From assembly GCF_001665625.1 (NCBI RefSeq), contig NZ_LZSY01000021.1, positions 1 to 64,000 of the forward strand: a stretch of DNA of 64,000 bases, given 5' to 3'. The stretch is from Mycolicibacterium peregrinum. Lineage in GTDB: Bacteria; Actinomycetota; Actinomycetes; Mycobacteriales; Mycobacteriaceae. Positions 43,525 to 52,714 of the stretch are shown here, in pieces. Positions within the stretch are counted from its first letter, which is position 1; each line of letters starts with the position of its first letter. Position numbers and translations under genes: made by a program. Under the pieces are notes generated by a model that did not search any database, was not told where the DNA came from, and worked only from the letters and a program-made list of their open reading frames with translations.

Positions 43525-43580
43525 TTGACACAGCCCAGACGAGGTGGCAACCTCCTGAACATGTTCACTGAACATGTTCA
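43525..43580 (+). promoter_or_regulatory. TetR promoter and tandem palindromic operator
   Basis: A perfect -35 TTGACA (43525-43530) and a weak -10 CAACCT (43548-43553, 17-bp spacer) place transcription near 43560, one base before the ATG. Two identical 12-bp palindromes TGAACATGTTCA (43556-43567, 43569-43580), offset by 13 bp, cover the start site and the first codons. Confidence 0.65.
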
Positions 43581-44163
43581 GTCAAGGGCCGAACAGCGAG
43601 ATGCCACCCAGCGCAAGGTTTTGGCGACCGCTGAAAAGCTGTTCCGCGAGCAAGGCTTCGAATCGACGACTGTTCGGCAGATCGCAACCGATGCCGGAGT
43701 AAGCAGCGGGACCGTGATGAGCGTCGGAGACAAAGACGGCTTGTTGGTGGCAGTGTTCGACGACCGGATCGCAGCGGTGCACGCCAACCGAAAAGGTCTC
43801 ACCCGAAGGCCATCTCACGCGAATGCACCGAAGGCGATTGCCAAACTGTTCGAACCGTTCCTGACCTACTTCGCCGAAGATCCAGCCCTCTCACGCCGGT
43901 ATGCGTCGATCATTGTTCGCGGAGTTCACACTTCGAGCATCTTTGGTGATCTGGCAGAAATCCTGGTGGGCGAAATCGAATCGGCTCTGCTGCACGTCGG
44001 TGTCGGCGAGTCTGATGCCGCGCGCAACGCTCGCACCATCTATTTCGCATACCTGGGCATTGTGCTCAGCGGCAACAACCAGGCATTGGGACACCGGTCG
44101 GTGCCCGACCAACTACGCGACGTCATCGAGTGCGTCATCGCACCAACCCGACAAGGAGAATGA
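43561..44163 (+). CDS. TetR-family transcriptional regulator
   Basis: 200 residues. The N-terminal TetR helix-turn-helix reads ATQRKVLATAEKLFREQGFESTTVRQIATDAGVSSGTVMSVGDKDGLL. The C-terminal ligand domain is unassigned. There is no convincing ribosome site; with transcription starting at or next to the ATG it is probably translated leaderlessly. The start codon lies inside the first TGAACATGTTCA palindrome, so autorepression is very likely. The DoxX-like gene overlaps its 3' region and is cotranscribed. Confidence 0.87.
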   Translation: MFTEHVQSRAEQRDATQRKVLATAEKLFREQGFESTTVRQIATDAGVSSGTVMSVGDKDGLLVAVFDDRIAAVHANRKGLTRRPSHANAPKAIAKLFEPFLTYFAEDPALSRRYASIIVRGVHTSSIFGDLAEILVGEIESALLHVGVGESDAARNARTIYFAYLGIVLSGNNQALGHRSVPDQLRDVIECVIAPTRQGE

Positions 44164-44165
44164 TT

Positions 44166-44525
44166 GTGATCGACACGCCGCACTGGTGGTGGCTCACCGC
44201 AATTCTGGCGATCGTGATCCTCGGGGACGCGCTGATCTCGCTCAAGCCGCCGCGATTTATCCAAGGATGCCTCGATGGTGTCGGACTCCCTCGTGACTGG
44301 TGGTGGGTGCTGATCGTGGTCAAACTACTTGCCGGCGTCGGGTTGATTGCCGGCCTCAAATATCCAGGCGTGGCGTTCTCGGCCAATGTGGGAATTGTCG
44401 TCTATTTTCTGTGCGCCTGCTATGCGCATTACCGCGCCCGATTTCTGAAACAGGAATTCTGGATCAATTGCCTGGGCATGCTCCTGTTCTCAGCCTTCGT
44501 ACTGGTGGTCTCATACGTGGCATGA
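44166..44525 (+). CDS. DoxX-like small membrane protein
   Basis: 119 residues with four transmembrane helices, the DoxX_2 pattern (WWWLTAILAIVILGDALISL, then WWVLIVVKLLAGVGLIAGL). I chose GTG 44166, seven bases after AAGGAG; ATG 44160 lies one base from that site, too close to be used. DoxX-family proteins are linked to redox stress at the membrane. It is coupled to the TetR gene, which probably controls it. Confidence 0.78.
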   Translation: MIDTPHWWWLTAILAIVILGDALISLKPPRFIQGCLDGVGLPRDWWWVLIVVKLLAGVGLIAGLKYPGVAFSANVGIVVYFLCACYAHYRARFLKQEFWINCLGMLLFSAFVLVVSYVA

Positions 44526-44561
44526 GGCTTTCGGCCCGACACGTTGGGCATGCCGGCCATG

Positions 44562-45317
44562 TCACGGCGTACGGATACGAAGACCCGTCGAGAGCAACTG
44601 CGTCGCCGACAGTCCAAAGGTGGTCTTGAAGCTGTCGGCCAGGTGTGACGGGCTGGCGAACCCGGCATCGGCAGCTGCGGTGGTCAGATTCTCGCCGGCC
44701 GCCACGGCAGTCCCGGCCGCAACGAGCCGGCTCCAGATCCGGTAGCGCCGCAGACTGGTCCCTGCCTCGCGGCGGAACAGGTGCAGGAACCGGGATTCGG
44801 AGACACCCGCGGCGGCTGCCAGTTCACGTGCGGATACCGCTGCGGCGGGGTTCTCGCGAATCTGCTTGGCCACCAATTCGATCCGGGGGTCGATCCGGTG
44901 GGGGGTATCCGGGGCGGCGAGGTCCAGCCAGCGCCGCGCCGCCTCGTCGTCTTCCGGCATGGCCGTCAGTCTGGTCTCTGCGGCATGGCCTACCCCGATG
45001 CCGTCCCGGAACTCGGTGAACTGCTGCCGGCACGACGCACTGCGTTGCGAGCTGGGGTCGAGGTAGCTCGACACCAACCCACCCTGCATCGAAAGGTGAT
45101 GGGTGAGCCGGGGCGGGATCAACACGCTGCGTGCGACGGTTGCGCTGCCGTGGAGTGTCACGGTCAGCGGTCCGTCGACGCCGACGGCCAGGCACCACAC
45201 CGATCCGGAATGCGGCTCAAGGCCGAGCCCCGGCCCGGCGTAGAGGGCCTGCCCCGGCCACAGCCACACCGTCGGGCAGCAGGTTTGTGGAAGCGCGGGC
45301 CCGGGTTCAGGCGGCAT
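44562..45317 (-). CDS. AraC-family transcriptional regulator
   Basis: 251 residues. The N-terminal cupin-like sensing domain spans about residues 15-120 (LIPPRLTHHLSM). The C-terminal double helix-turn-helix begins at SARELAAAAGVSESRFLHLFRREAGTSLRRYR and continues with TTAAADAGFASPSHLADSFKTTFGLS. Its ATG is 34 bp from the divergent DUF4345 start, and the AGGAGG ribosome site is one arm of a shared palindrome. It is the natural candidate regulator of that gene. Confidence 0.88.
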   Translation of the reverse strand: MPPEPGPALPQTCCPTVWLWPGQALYAGPGLGLEPHSGSVWCLAVGVDGPLTVTLHGSATVARSVLIPPRLTHHLSMQGGLVSSYLDPSSQRSASCRQQFTEFRDGIGVGHAAETRLTAMPEDDEAARRWLDLAAPDTPHRIDPRIELVAKQIRENPAAAVSARELAAAAGVSESRFLHLFRREAGTSLRRYRIWSRLVAAGTAVAAGENLTTAAADAGFASPSHLADSFKTTFGLSATQLLSTGLRIRTP

Positions 45318-45322
45318 GCTGG

Positions 45323-45346
45323 CCTCCTCATCAATTGATCAGGAGG
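45323..45346. repeat. 24-bp palindrome supplying both ribosome sites
   Basis: CCTCCT (45323-45328) and AGGAGG (45341-45346) are inverted around the palindrome ATCAATTGAT (45330-45339), with a C on each side. Each outer arm is the Shine-Dalgarno sequence, five bases from one of two divergent starts. Confidence 0.75.
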
Positions 45347-45351
45347 CTACC

Positions 45352-45717
45352 GTGGCCATCGCAGTAATCGTCGTGGCCGGGGTGTTCTTCCTCGGCATGG
45401 GTGTCTACGCACTGGCAGCTCCGCAGGCGATTCTGCGTCCGTTCGACTACGACCTCAGAACCGCCGCCGCCCGCGCGGAAGTCCGTGGCGTGTATGGCGG
45501 TTTCGGTATCGCGATCGCCGCGGTGCTGACCTACGCGGCCGTGACGCCGGGGGAGGTCCGGACCGGGATCCTGATCACCGTCGGCGCCGCGCTGGTCGGG
45601 ATGGCCGTCGGCCGCGGTGTATCGGCGGTGTTCGATGAACGTACGTCCTTCTATCCCAACTGGTTCTACTGCGTGGTCGAAGCGATCGGCGCGGGCGCGC
45701 TGTTCTGGGTGGCCTGA
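45352..45717 (+). CDS. DUF4345-type small membrane protein
   Basis: 121 residues from GTG 45352, five bases after AGGAGG. Four hydrophobic helices; the loop ILRPFDYDLRTAAARAEVRGVYGG (start of helix 2) and the C-terminal SFYPNWFYCVVEAIGAGALF fit DUF4345. Function unknown. It is transcribed away from the AraC regulator gene. A double hairpin array follows the stop. Confidence 0.8.
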   Translation: MAIAVIVVAGVFFLGMGVYALAAPQAILRPFDYDLRTAAARAEVRGVYGGFGIAIAAVLTYAAVTPGEVRTGILITVGAALVGMAVGRGVSAVFDERTSFYPNWFYCVVEAIGAGALFWVA

Positions 45718-45750
45718 GTCAGCCGCTCTGCCGCGCTTTTCCGCCGCATT

Positions 45751-45868
45751 GTCACGCCAGAGTGGCGCTCAAGCCCGAGCGTCACGCCAGCGTGACGCCG
45801 TGGCTCGGGCTCCCATTGCCATGTCACGCCAGAGTGGCTGCCGGCGGCGACAGCCACTCTGGCGTGAC
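45751..45868. terminator. double hairpin array built from a repeated 15-base unit
   Basis: GTCACGCCAGAGTGG occurs at 45751 and 45823, with a variant at 45781. The unit at 45823-45840 (18 bases) pairs perfectly with 45851-45868, loop 10. A second nested hairpin uses AGCCCGAGC/GCTCGGGCT around GTCACGC-CA-GCGTGAC (45772-45811). It lies between convergent genes and probably terminates both. Confidence 0.8.
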
Positions 45869-45900
45869 GAACTGCCAGATAGAGAGTGACAAACTGGGGG

Positions 45901-47016
45901 CTACGGGGCGACAGTCAGCCAGTCGGCGAAGCCGGACGGATCGTGACGGCCGAGTGCGCCGTGCTCGAACAGGCCCCAGCCCTCGACCGGTGCACCGTCG
46001 CCTTCGGTGCAGACGGCGCGACCGACGTGGTCGATCACACCGAACGCAGTTCGGCCGACGACGGCCGGATCCGTCATGTCGTAGGTGCGGCGCTCGGTGA
46101 ACTTCTCGCCCTTCCACACGCCGTGGATCCAGTCGACGTCGCCGCCGTAGCCGCCGCCGACGTGAATCGGCACGGGCAGTTTGGATTCCACGTCGAAGCG
46201 GACGGGGGTGCCGTCGGGTGTGGTGGCCTCGATGGTGGCTCCGGTGGGGATCCGGGTGCCAGAGCGGTAGTGGATCTTCACCCGCGGCCAGCCGAGTTGC
46301 TCGACACGACCGTCCTTGAAGACCCGGCTGCAGTCGTTGAGGGATCGGAACCCGCTGGGGTCTTCCTGGATGATGAAGACGATCGAGAAGTCGTCGAACG
46401 CCATCGGGACATACAGCCACCACATGCCTTCGAACGGTGGGTCGGCCGGACGTCCCGCAGGCTCGGCCTCACCGACCGGGCGGATGCCCCAGGACCGGTC
46501 GCGGGAGCCGATCCAGGTCTCCGGGTCGACATCGATGCGCTGGCCGTCGATCTCCAGATAGCCGCTCCAGGAACCCGTTTGGGCAAAGCGTTGGGCATCG
46601 AGCGTGACCCGGTTCCCCTGACGCATCAGGTGCGGCTGCTCCTGCACCACGTCGAACAACCCGTTCCAGGTGAGATCCGCGGCGACGCCCTCGGTCTCGT
46701 CGAGCACGATGCGGATCTTGCGCAGCGGTTCGGTGACCTCGACGCGGTAGCCCAGCACGCGCTGGTTGAGCCGGTCTTGATCGATCGCGTCGGACAGGTG
46801 TACCGCCGTCTGCTCGTTGCCGCGGCGTACCAGGAAATAAGCGTCCTTCACCCCGAGGTTGGGGTAGTAGCCGAGACCGGTGATGACGAAGATGTCGCCG
46901 GTGCGGTCATGGGCGTTGAAATACGAACGGTCGTAGAAGTTCCGGTCGGACGAGCCGGGCCAGGCGATCGGCTGGGGGACTTGGTGGACGGGGTATTCGT
47001 CCATCGGGCCGAGCAT
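45901..47016 (-). CDS. conserved beta-rich protein of unknown function (CrtC/AttH-like)
   Basis: 371 residues, start following directly on the stop of the phosphotransferase gene (TAAATG). The composition is beta-rich with tryptophan-containing strands (GSRDRSWGIRPVG, GMWWLYVPM, VDWIHGVWKGEKF), reminiscent of lipocalin-like carotenoid hydratase/AttH proteins. The assignment is a resemblance only; I recognise no motif. Its coupling to a kinase-like protein suggests a two-protein function on a lipid or steroid-like metabolite. Confidence 0.7.
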   Translation of the reverse strand: MLGPMDEYPVHQVPQPIAWPGSSDRNFYDRSYFNAHDRTGDIFVITGLGYYPNLGVKDAYFLVRRGNEQTAVHLSDAIDQDRLNQRVLGYRVEVTEPLRKIRIVLDETEGVAADLTWNGLFDVVQEQPHLMRQGNRVTLDAQRFAQTGSWSGYLEIDGQRIDVDPETWIGSRDRSWGIRPVGEAEPAGRPADPPFEGMWWLYVPMAFDDFSIVFIIQEDPSGFRSLNDCSRVFKDGRVEQLGWPRVKIHYRSGTRIPTGATIEATTPDGTPVRFDVESKLPVPIHVGGGYGGDVDWIHGVWKGEKFTERRTYDMTDPAVVGRTAFGVIDHVGRAVCTEGDGAPVEGWGLFEHGALGRHDPSGFADWLTVAP

Positions 47017-48162
<1,146 letters not shown>

Positions 48163-48187
48163 TCAACTGTTCCTTACGGCCACAATT

Positions 48188-48206
48188 ACGATACTGTTAG
48201 TAGCGT
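48188..48206. promoter_or_regulatory. candidate TetR operator
   Basis: Imperfect inverted repeat ACGATAC (48188-48194) and GTAGCGT (48200-48206), six of seven positions paired, in the 45-bp gap between the divergent TetR and phosphotransferase genes. Confidence 0.45.
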
Positions 48207-48207
48207 T

Positions 48208-48816
48208 ATGAAAGCAGAGCCATCACCGGTTGGCAAGACCGCCGGAGCGGGACGTCCCCGTGACCCGCGCATCGACGCTGCCATATTGCAGGCCACCGTG
48301 GACCTGCTTGTCGAAATCGGTTACGCGAACCTGACGATGGCCGCGGTCGCCGAGCGCGCGCAGACCACGAAAACCGCGCTGTATCGCCGGTGGTCGAGTA
48401 AGGCCGAGTTGGTCCACGAGGCGGTGTTCCCCGCGACCGCGTCGGGCCTGACCGCGCCGGCCGGTGACATCGCCGCCGACATCCGGGCGATGATCGGTGC
48501 CGCCCGCGACGTGTTCACCAGTCCGGTGATGCGCGCGGCGTTGCCCGGCCTGGTCGCGGACGTCGTCGCCGACACCGACCTGAACTCCCGCGTGATGCAG
48601 CGGTTCGCCGGGACCTTCGTCACCGTGCGCGCCCGGATCGTCGACGGCATCGTGCGGGGTGAGGTCCAACCGGATGTCGACCCCGACCGCCTGGTGGAGC
48701 TCATCGGCGGGTCGACGATGCTGCGGATGCTGCTGTGGCCCGAACGTGAACTCGACGACGAGTGGGTGGCGCAGACGGCGGCGATCCTGGTGCACGGGGC
48801 CACCGTCAAGCCGTGA
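48208..48816 (+). CDS. TetR-family transcriptional regulator
   Basis: 202 residues. A basic N-terminal arm (GKTAGAGRPRDPR) leads into the helix-turn-helix NLTMAAVAERAQTTKTALYRRWSSKAEL, and a TetR_C-type ligand domain follows. It is divergent from the phosphotransferase/CrtC-like operon and probably represses it and itself through the repeat at 48188. No ribosome site is evident before the ATG; a leaderless start is possible with TACTGT at 48193 as the -10. Confidence 0.87.
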   Translation: MKAEPSPVGKTAGAGRPRDPRIDAAILQATVDLLVEIGYANLTMAAVAERAQTTKTALYRRWSSKAELVHEAVFPATASGLTAPAGDIAADIRAMIGAARDVFTSPVMRAALPGLVADVVADTDLNSRVMQRFAGTFVTVRARIVDGIVRGEVQPDVDPDRLVELIGGSTMLRMLLWPERELDDEWVAQTAAILVHGATVKP

Positions 48817-48888
48817 CGTCCGACGCCTTTACGTCAGACTGAGGACAAATCTTCCGAGCGGTTCCAACCCCGCATAACCTGCGGCCAC

Positions 48889-50205
48889 GTGACTATTACC
48901 GCCCCACGTTCACTGGCCACTGCCAAGCCGAGTGCGCGCACCGTCGCGCTGGGCAGTGCGGTCGGCACCACGATCGAGTGGTACGACTTCTATCTGTATG
49001 CCACGGCCGCGGCCCTGGTCTTCAAACCGCTGTTCTTCCCGAACATCTCGTCCACGGCAGGCACACTGGCCGCGTTCGCGACGTATGCCGCGGGGTTCGG
49101 GGCCAGGCCGTTGGGTGCACTGATATCGGGGCACTACGGAGATCGTCTGGGGCGCAAATCGGTTCTGGTGGCCGCGCTGGTGGGCATGGGCGTGAGCACG
49201 TTCGCGATCGGACTCCTGCCGACCTACGCCCAGGTCGGGCTGATCGCACCCGTGCTGCTGGTGGTCCTGCGGTTGCTCCAGGGTCTGGCGGTGGGGGCCG
49301 AATGGGGTGGTGCGGCACTACTTTCGGTGGAGCACGCGCCGCCAGGCCGTCGCGGCTTGTTCGGCAGCTTCACCCAATTGGGTTCGCCGGCGGGCATGTT
49401 GTTGTCGACGGCGGTCTTCTACCTCACCAGGACGATCACCGGACCTGACACCTTCCTGGCCTATGGTTGGCGAATCCCCTTCCTGCTCAGTGCCGTCCTG
49501 GTCGTAGTCGGTCTGGTGATCAGGCTGAGGCTCACCGATGCCGAGATGTTCACCCAGGTCCGTGATCGCGGCGAGGTGGCCCGGCTGCCGGTGCTGGAGG
49601 TACTGCGCACGCAGCCGCGCAATGTGTTGATCACCACGGCACTGCGGTTCTCGCAGATCGCGCTGTTTGTCCTGTTGACCACGTATTCGTTGACGTACCT
49701 GCAAGATTCGTCGTCAGCGGGCAGTCAGGTCGGGTTGACAGCCGTCCTGATCGCGTCTGCCGTCGGCCTGATCAGCACGCCGGCCTGGGCCGTGCTGTCC
49801 GACCGGATCGGTAGGCGGCCCCCGTATCTGTTCGGTGCGGTGGCCGGAGTGCTGGCCCTGATCCTGTTCTTCGTCGCCGCGGGAACCGGATCGCACATCG
49901 CGATCGTGTTGTCGATCGTGTTCGGTGTCAACGTCGCCCACGACGCCATGTACGGGCCACAGGCCGCCTGGTTCTCCGAACTGTTTGATACGCGGCTGCG
50001 CTACAGCGGTGCTTCGCTGGGTTATCAGATCGGTGCGGTGCTCTCGGGTGGCTTCGCACCGCTGATCGCCGCGGCGCTGCTGGTCGCCGGCGGCGGCAGC
50101 CCCTGGCTGATCGTGGGGTATTTCGCGGTGCTGACGGCGATCACCTTCACGGCCGCCTATTTCGCGCGGGAAACACATCTGGACGAGATCGGGGACGCAC
50201 GATGA
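48889..50205 (+). CDS. MFS transporter, metabolite:H+ symporter (MHS) family
   Basis: 438 residues from a GTG; TAACCT at 48874-48879 would place transcription at the start codon. Twelve helices, with the MHS first-helix signature GSAVGTTIEWYDFYLYATAAALVF and the loop GDRLGRKSVL. The family imports carboxylates, shikimate, betaine or aromatic acids. Its stop overlaps the ATG of the FMN monooxygenase (ATGA), so transport and oxidation of one substrate are probably coupled. Confidence 0.88.
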   Translation: MTITAPRSLATAKPSARTVALGSAVGTTIEWYDFYLYATAAALVFKPLFFPNISSTAGTLAAFATYAAGFGARPLGALISGHYGDRLGRKSVLVAALVGMGVSTFAIGLLPTYAQVGLIAPVLLVVLRLLQGLAVGAEWGGAALLSVEHAPPGRRGLFGSFTQLGSPAGMLLSTAVFYLTRTITGPDTFLAYGWRIPFLLSAVLVVVGLVIRLRLTDAEMFTQVRDRGEVARLPVLEVLRTQPRNVLITTALRFSQIALFVLLTTYSLTYLQDSSSAGSQVGLTAVLIASAVGLISTPAWAVLSDRIGRRPPYLFGAVAGVLALILFFVAAGTGSHIAIVLSIVFGVNVAHDAMYGPQAAWFSELFDTRLRYSGASLGYQIGAVLSGGFAPLIAAALLVAGGGSPWLIVGYFAVLTAITFTAAYFARETHLDEIGDAR

Positions 50206-51566
50206 CCAGGATCTACCTCAACGCCTTCGACATGGCCTGTGTCGGGCACCAGTCCCCGGGGTTGTGGCGTCATCCCGAAGATCAGGGCTACCGGTACCGC
50301 GAACTCGGGTACTGGACGGAGCTGGCCCGCACGCTGGAGGCCGGTGGCTTCGACGCGCTGTTTCTCGCCGACGTGCTCGGCGTCTACGACGTCTACGGCG
50401 GTTCACGGGATGCGGCGGTGGCCGATGCCGCACAGGTTCCCGTCAACGACCCGACGCTGGCGGTTTCGGCCATGGCAGCGGTCACCGAAACCCTGGGATT
50501 CGGTGTCACGGCGTCGTTGACCTATGAGCAGCCCTACGCCTTGGCGCGTCGATTCTCCACCCTGGATCACCTGACGGGCGGTCGGGTGGCCTGGAACATC
50601 GTCACCTCCTATCTCGACAGTGCCGCACGCAATCTGGGGCTGGACACCCAGATTCCACATGACGAGCGGTACGAGATCGCCGAGGAATACCTCGAGGTCT
50701 GCTACAAGCTGTGGGAGGCATCGTGGGAACCCGGCGCGGTCGTCCGTGACCGGGAGCGGGGCGTGTTCACCGACCCGGCGAAAGTCCATGACATCGAGCA
50801 CAAGGGGCGCTACTTCAGCGTCCCAGGGCCGTTCCTGTGTGAACCGTCTCCGCAGCGCACCCCTGTGCTGTTTCAGGCGGGTGCCTCGCCGCGAGGGGTC
50901 CGGTTCGCCGCGGCGCATGCCGAGGCGGTGTTCGTTTCCGGCCCGACGCCCGAAATCGTGGCCAAGCCGGTCAAGGCGCTGCGCGCCGCTGCCGCTGAGC
51001 ACGGCCGAGATCCCCGGTCCATCAAGGTTTTCACGATGCTGACCCCGGTCGTCGCAGAGACCCATGAGGCGGCCATGGCCAAGCTGGACGACTACCGGCA
51101 GTACGTCAGCACCGAAGGTGCGCTGGCGCTGTTCGGTGGCTGGACCGGGGTCGATCTGGCCGAACTCGGGGCCGACGAACCGCTGAGATACGTCCAGACC
51201 GAGGCCAATCGTTCGGCGCTGGCGTCGTTTACCACGCCGGACCGGAACTGGACGGCGGGGGAGCTGGCCGACGAGGTCGGTCTGGGCGGGCGTGGCCCGG
51301 TGGTGGTGGGCTCACCGACGGAGGTCGCCGACGAACTCGAACGCTGGGCCGACGAGGCCGACGTCGACGGGTTCAACCTGGCCTACGTCACCACACCGGG
51401 CACCTTCGTCGACTTCGCCCGCCATGTCGTGCCCGAACTTCGTCGTCGCGGCCGAGTGCCCGACCACGGTGAGCGGGTGACACTCCGTGAGCATCTGGGA
51501 GGGGCCGGACCGTTGCTCTCACCGGACCATCCCGGTGCCACCCACCGGCCGCCGGACTGGGCCTGA
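50202..51566 (+). CDS. FMN-dependent monooxygenase, NtaA/SnaA/DszA family
   Basis: 454 residues. Family hallmarks: LNAFDMACVGHQSPGLWRHP at the N-terminus, LARTLEAGGFDALFLADVLGVYD, SLTYEQPYALARRFSTLDHLTGGRVAWNIVTSY, and FQAGASPRGVRFAA. These two-component monooxygenases act on nitrilotriacetate, EDTA, dibenzothiophene sulfone or dimethyl sulfide using FMNH2 from a separate reductase, which is not in the window. It is translationally coupled to the MHS transporter. Confidence 0.88.
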   Translation: MTRIYLNAFDMACVGHQSPGLWRHPEDQGYRYRELGYWTELARTLEAGGFDALFLADVLGVYDVYGGSRDAAVADAAQVPVNDPTLAVSAMAAVTETLGFGVTASLTYEQPYALARRFSTLDHLTGGRVAWNIVTSYLDSAARNLGLDTQIPHDERYEIAEEYLEVCYKLWEASWEPGAVVRDRERGVFTDPAKVHDIEHKGRYFSVPGPFLCEPSPQRTPVLFQAGASPRGVRFAAAHAEAVFVSGPTPEIVAKPVKALRAAAAEHGRDPRSIKVFTMLTPVVAETHEAAMAKLDDYRQYVSTEGALALFGGWTGVDLAELGADEPLRYVQTEANRSALASFTTPDRNWTAGELADEVGLGGRGPVVVGSPTEVADELERWADEADVDGFNLAYVTTPGTFVDFARHVVPELRRRGRVPDHGERVTLREHLGGAGPLLSPDHPGATHRPPDWA

Positions 51567-51607
51567 GGCATTGACATGAACCACGGTTGAGGTCCGACAC
51601 TGGTGGA

Positions 51608-52006
51608 ATGAACCTGAAGGAGCGGCAGGACATCAGGGCCGTCATGGCCGCTACCACCGACCTGTGGGTAGCGCACGACATGGATGGCTGGGGCCGGTAT
51701 TTCACCGAGGATGCCGACTTCGTCGCGCACAGCGGATTGTGGTGGACATCGCGTCAATCGAATGTCGAAGGGCACCGCGATGTTCCGGAATCCGTTGTCC
51801 GGCAGAAGTGCAACTACACCCAGCAGGTCGAGTCCATCGATGAGATCGCACCGGGGGTGGCGCTGGTGCACACCCGGTGGGACTGGCCCGACCACGTCCA
51901 GCCGGGCGCGCAGGCGCAGGACCGCAGCGGCATCATCAGCTACGTCCTCGTCGAGAACGACGGACGCTGGCTGATCCGCTCCGCCCACAACACCCGAGTG
52001 AGTTAG
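51608..52006 (+). CDS. SnoaL/NTF2-like fold protein (SgcJ type)
   Basis: 132 residues. NTF2-like cone: helix DIRAVMAATTDLWVAHDMDGW, YFTEDADFV, then strands with LVHTRWDWPDH and GRWLIRSAHNT. Members serve as polyketide cyclases, isomerases or small binding proteins. Its position between the monooxygenase and a PIG-L enzyme (two-base gap to the next ATG) makes it part of the same pathway operon. Activity unassigned. Confidence 0.8.
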   Translation: MNLKERQDIRAVMAATTDLWVAHDMDGWGRYFTEDADFVAHSGLWWTSRQSNVEGHRDVPESVVRQKCNYTQQVESIDEIAPGVALVHTRWDWPDHVQPGAQAQDRSGIISYVLVENDGRWLIRSAHNTRVS

Positions 52007-52008
52007 CG

Positions 52009-52683
52009 ATGGCCGTACAACCGTTTCCCGCCGATTGGCAGACCGCGCTGGTGTTGGTGGCGCACCCGGATGATCCCGAGTACGGCGTCGGGGCCGCCGT
52101 CGCCAAGTGGACCGACGAGGGCAAGTCCGTGCAGTACGCGCTGGCCTCGCGCGGCGAGGTCGGTATCGCCGGTATGCCGCCCGAACAGGCCGGGCCGCTG
52201 CGGGAGGGGGAGCAGCGGCGGTCGGCGGCCATCGTCGGGGTCGATGACGTGTCCTTCTGGGACTTTCCGGACAGCAACATCCGCGACACTCCCGAACTGC
52301 GGGCGAAGATCGCCGAGACCATCGCGGCGGTGCGTCCCGACGTCGTCGTCACCCTCTACAGCGGGCCCAGCTGGGCGCCCGGCGCACCCAATCAGCGTGA
52401 CCACATCGAATTCGCCCACGCCGTCGCGGCGGCGTACGACAGCTTGACCGATCCGCCGGCCTGGCTCTTCGAGAACGGGCCGGACCCGTCGCACTGCGAG
52501 GTTGTCGACGGCTATACCGATATGGCGGTGAGATCTCTTGCCGCCCATGAGGTTTACCTGTCGGTGCTCGACCCGAAGACTCCCGTCGTCGAACAGGCCC
52601 GGCAACAGGTGGAGATGTCGACGCCCGCCCTGCCGGGATTCGGCGGGCGAACCGTCGGCTTCATTCTGAAGCGGCATCGCTGA
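52009..52683 (+). CDS. PIG-L/LmbE-family deacetylase
   Basis: 224 residues. The zinc motif AHPDDPE (AHPDDxE) and the downstream histidine in DHIEFAHAV are present. Family members remove N-acetyl groups from sugars: MshB in mycothiol synthesis, Mca in S-conjugate cleavage. The sequence differs from MshB/Mca in length and context; it lies in a monooxygenase operon, so it may act on an N-acyl intermediate. The product cannot be stated. Confidence 0.85.
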   Translation: MAVQPFPADWQTALVLVAHPDDPEYGVGAAVAKWTDEGKSVQYALASRGEVGIAGMPPEQAGPLREGEQRRSAAIVGVDDVSFWDFPDSNIRDTPELRAKIAETIAAVRPDVVVTLYSGPSWAPGAPNQRDHIEFAHAVAAAYDSLTDPPAWLFENGPDPSHCEVVDGYTDMAVRSLAAHEVYLSVLDPKTPVVEQARQQVEMSTPALPGFGGRTVGFILKRHR

Positions 52684-52714
52684 ACCGGGCAGGAATCGGC
52701 CTACCATCGCAGCT

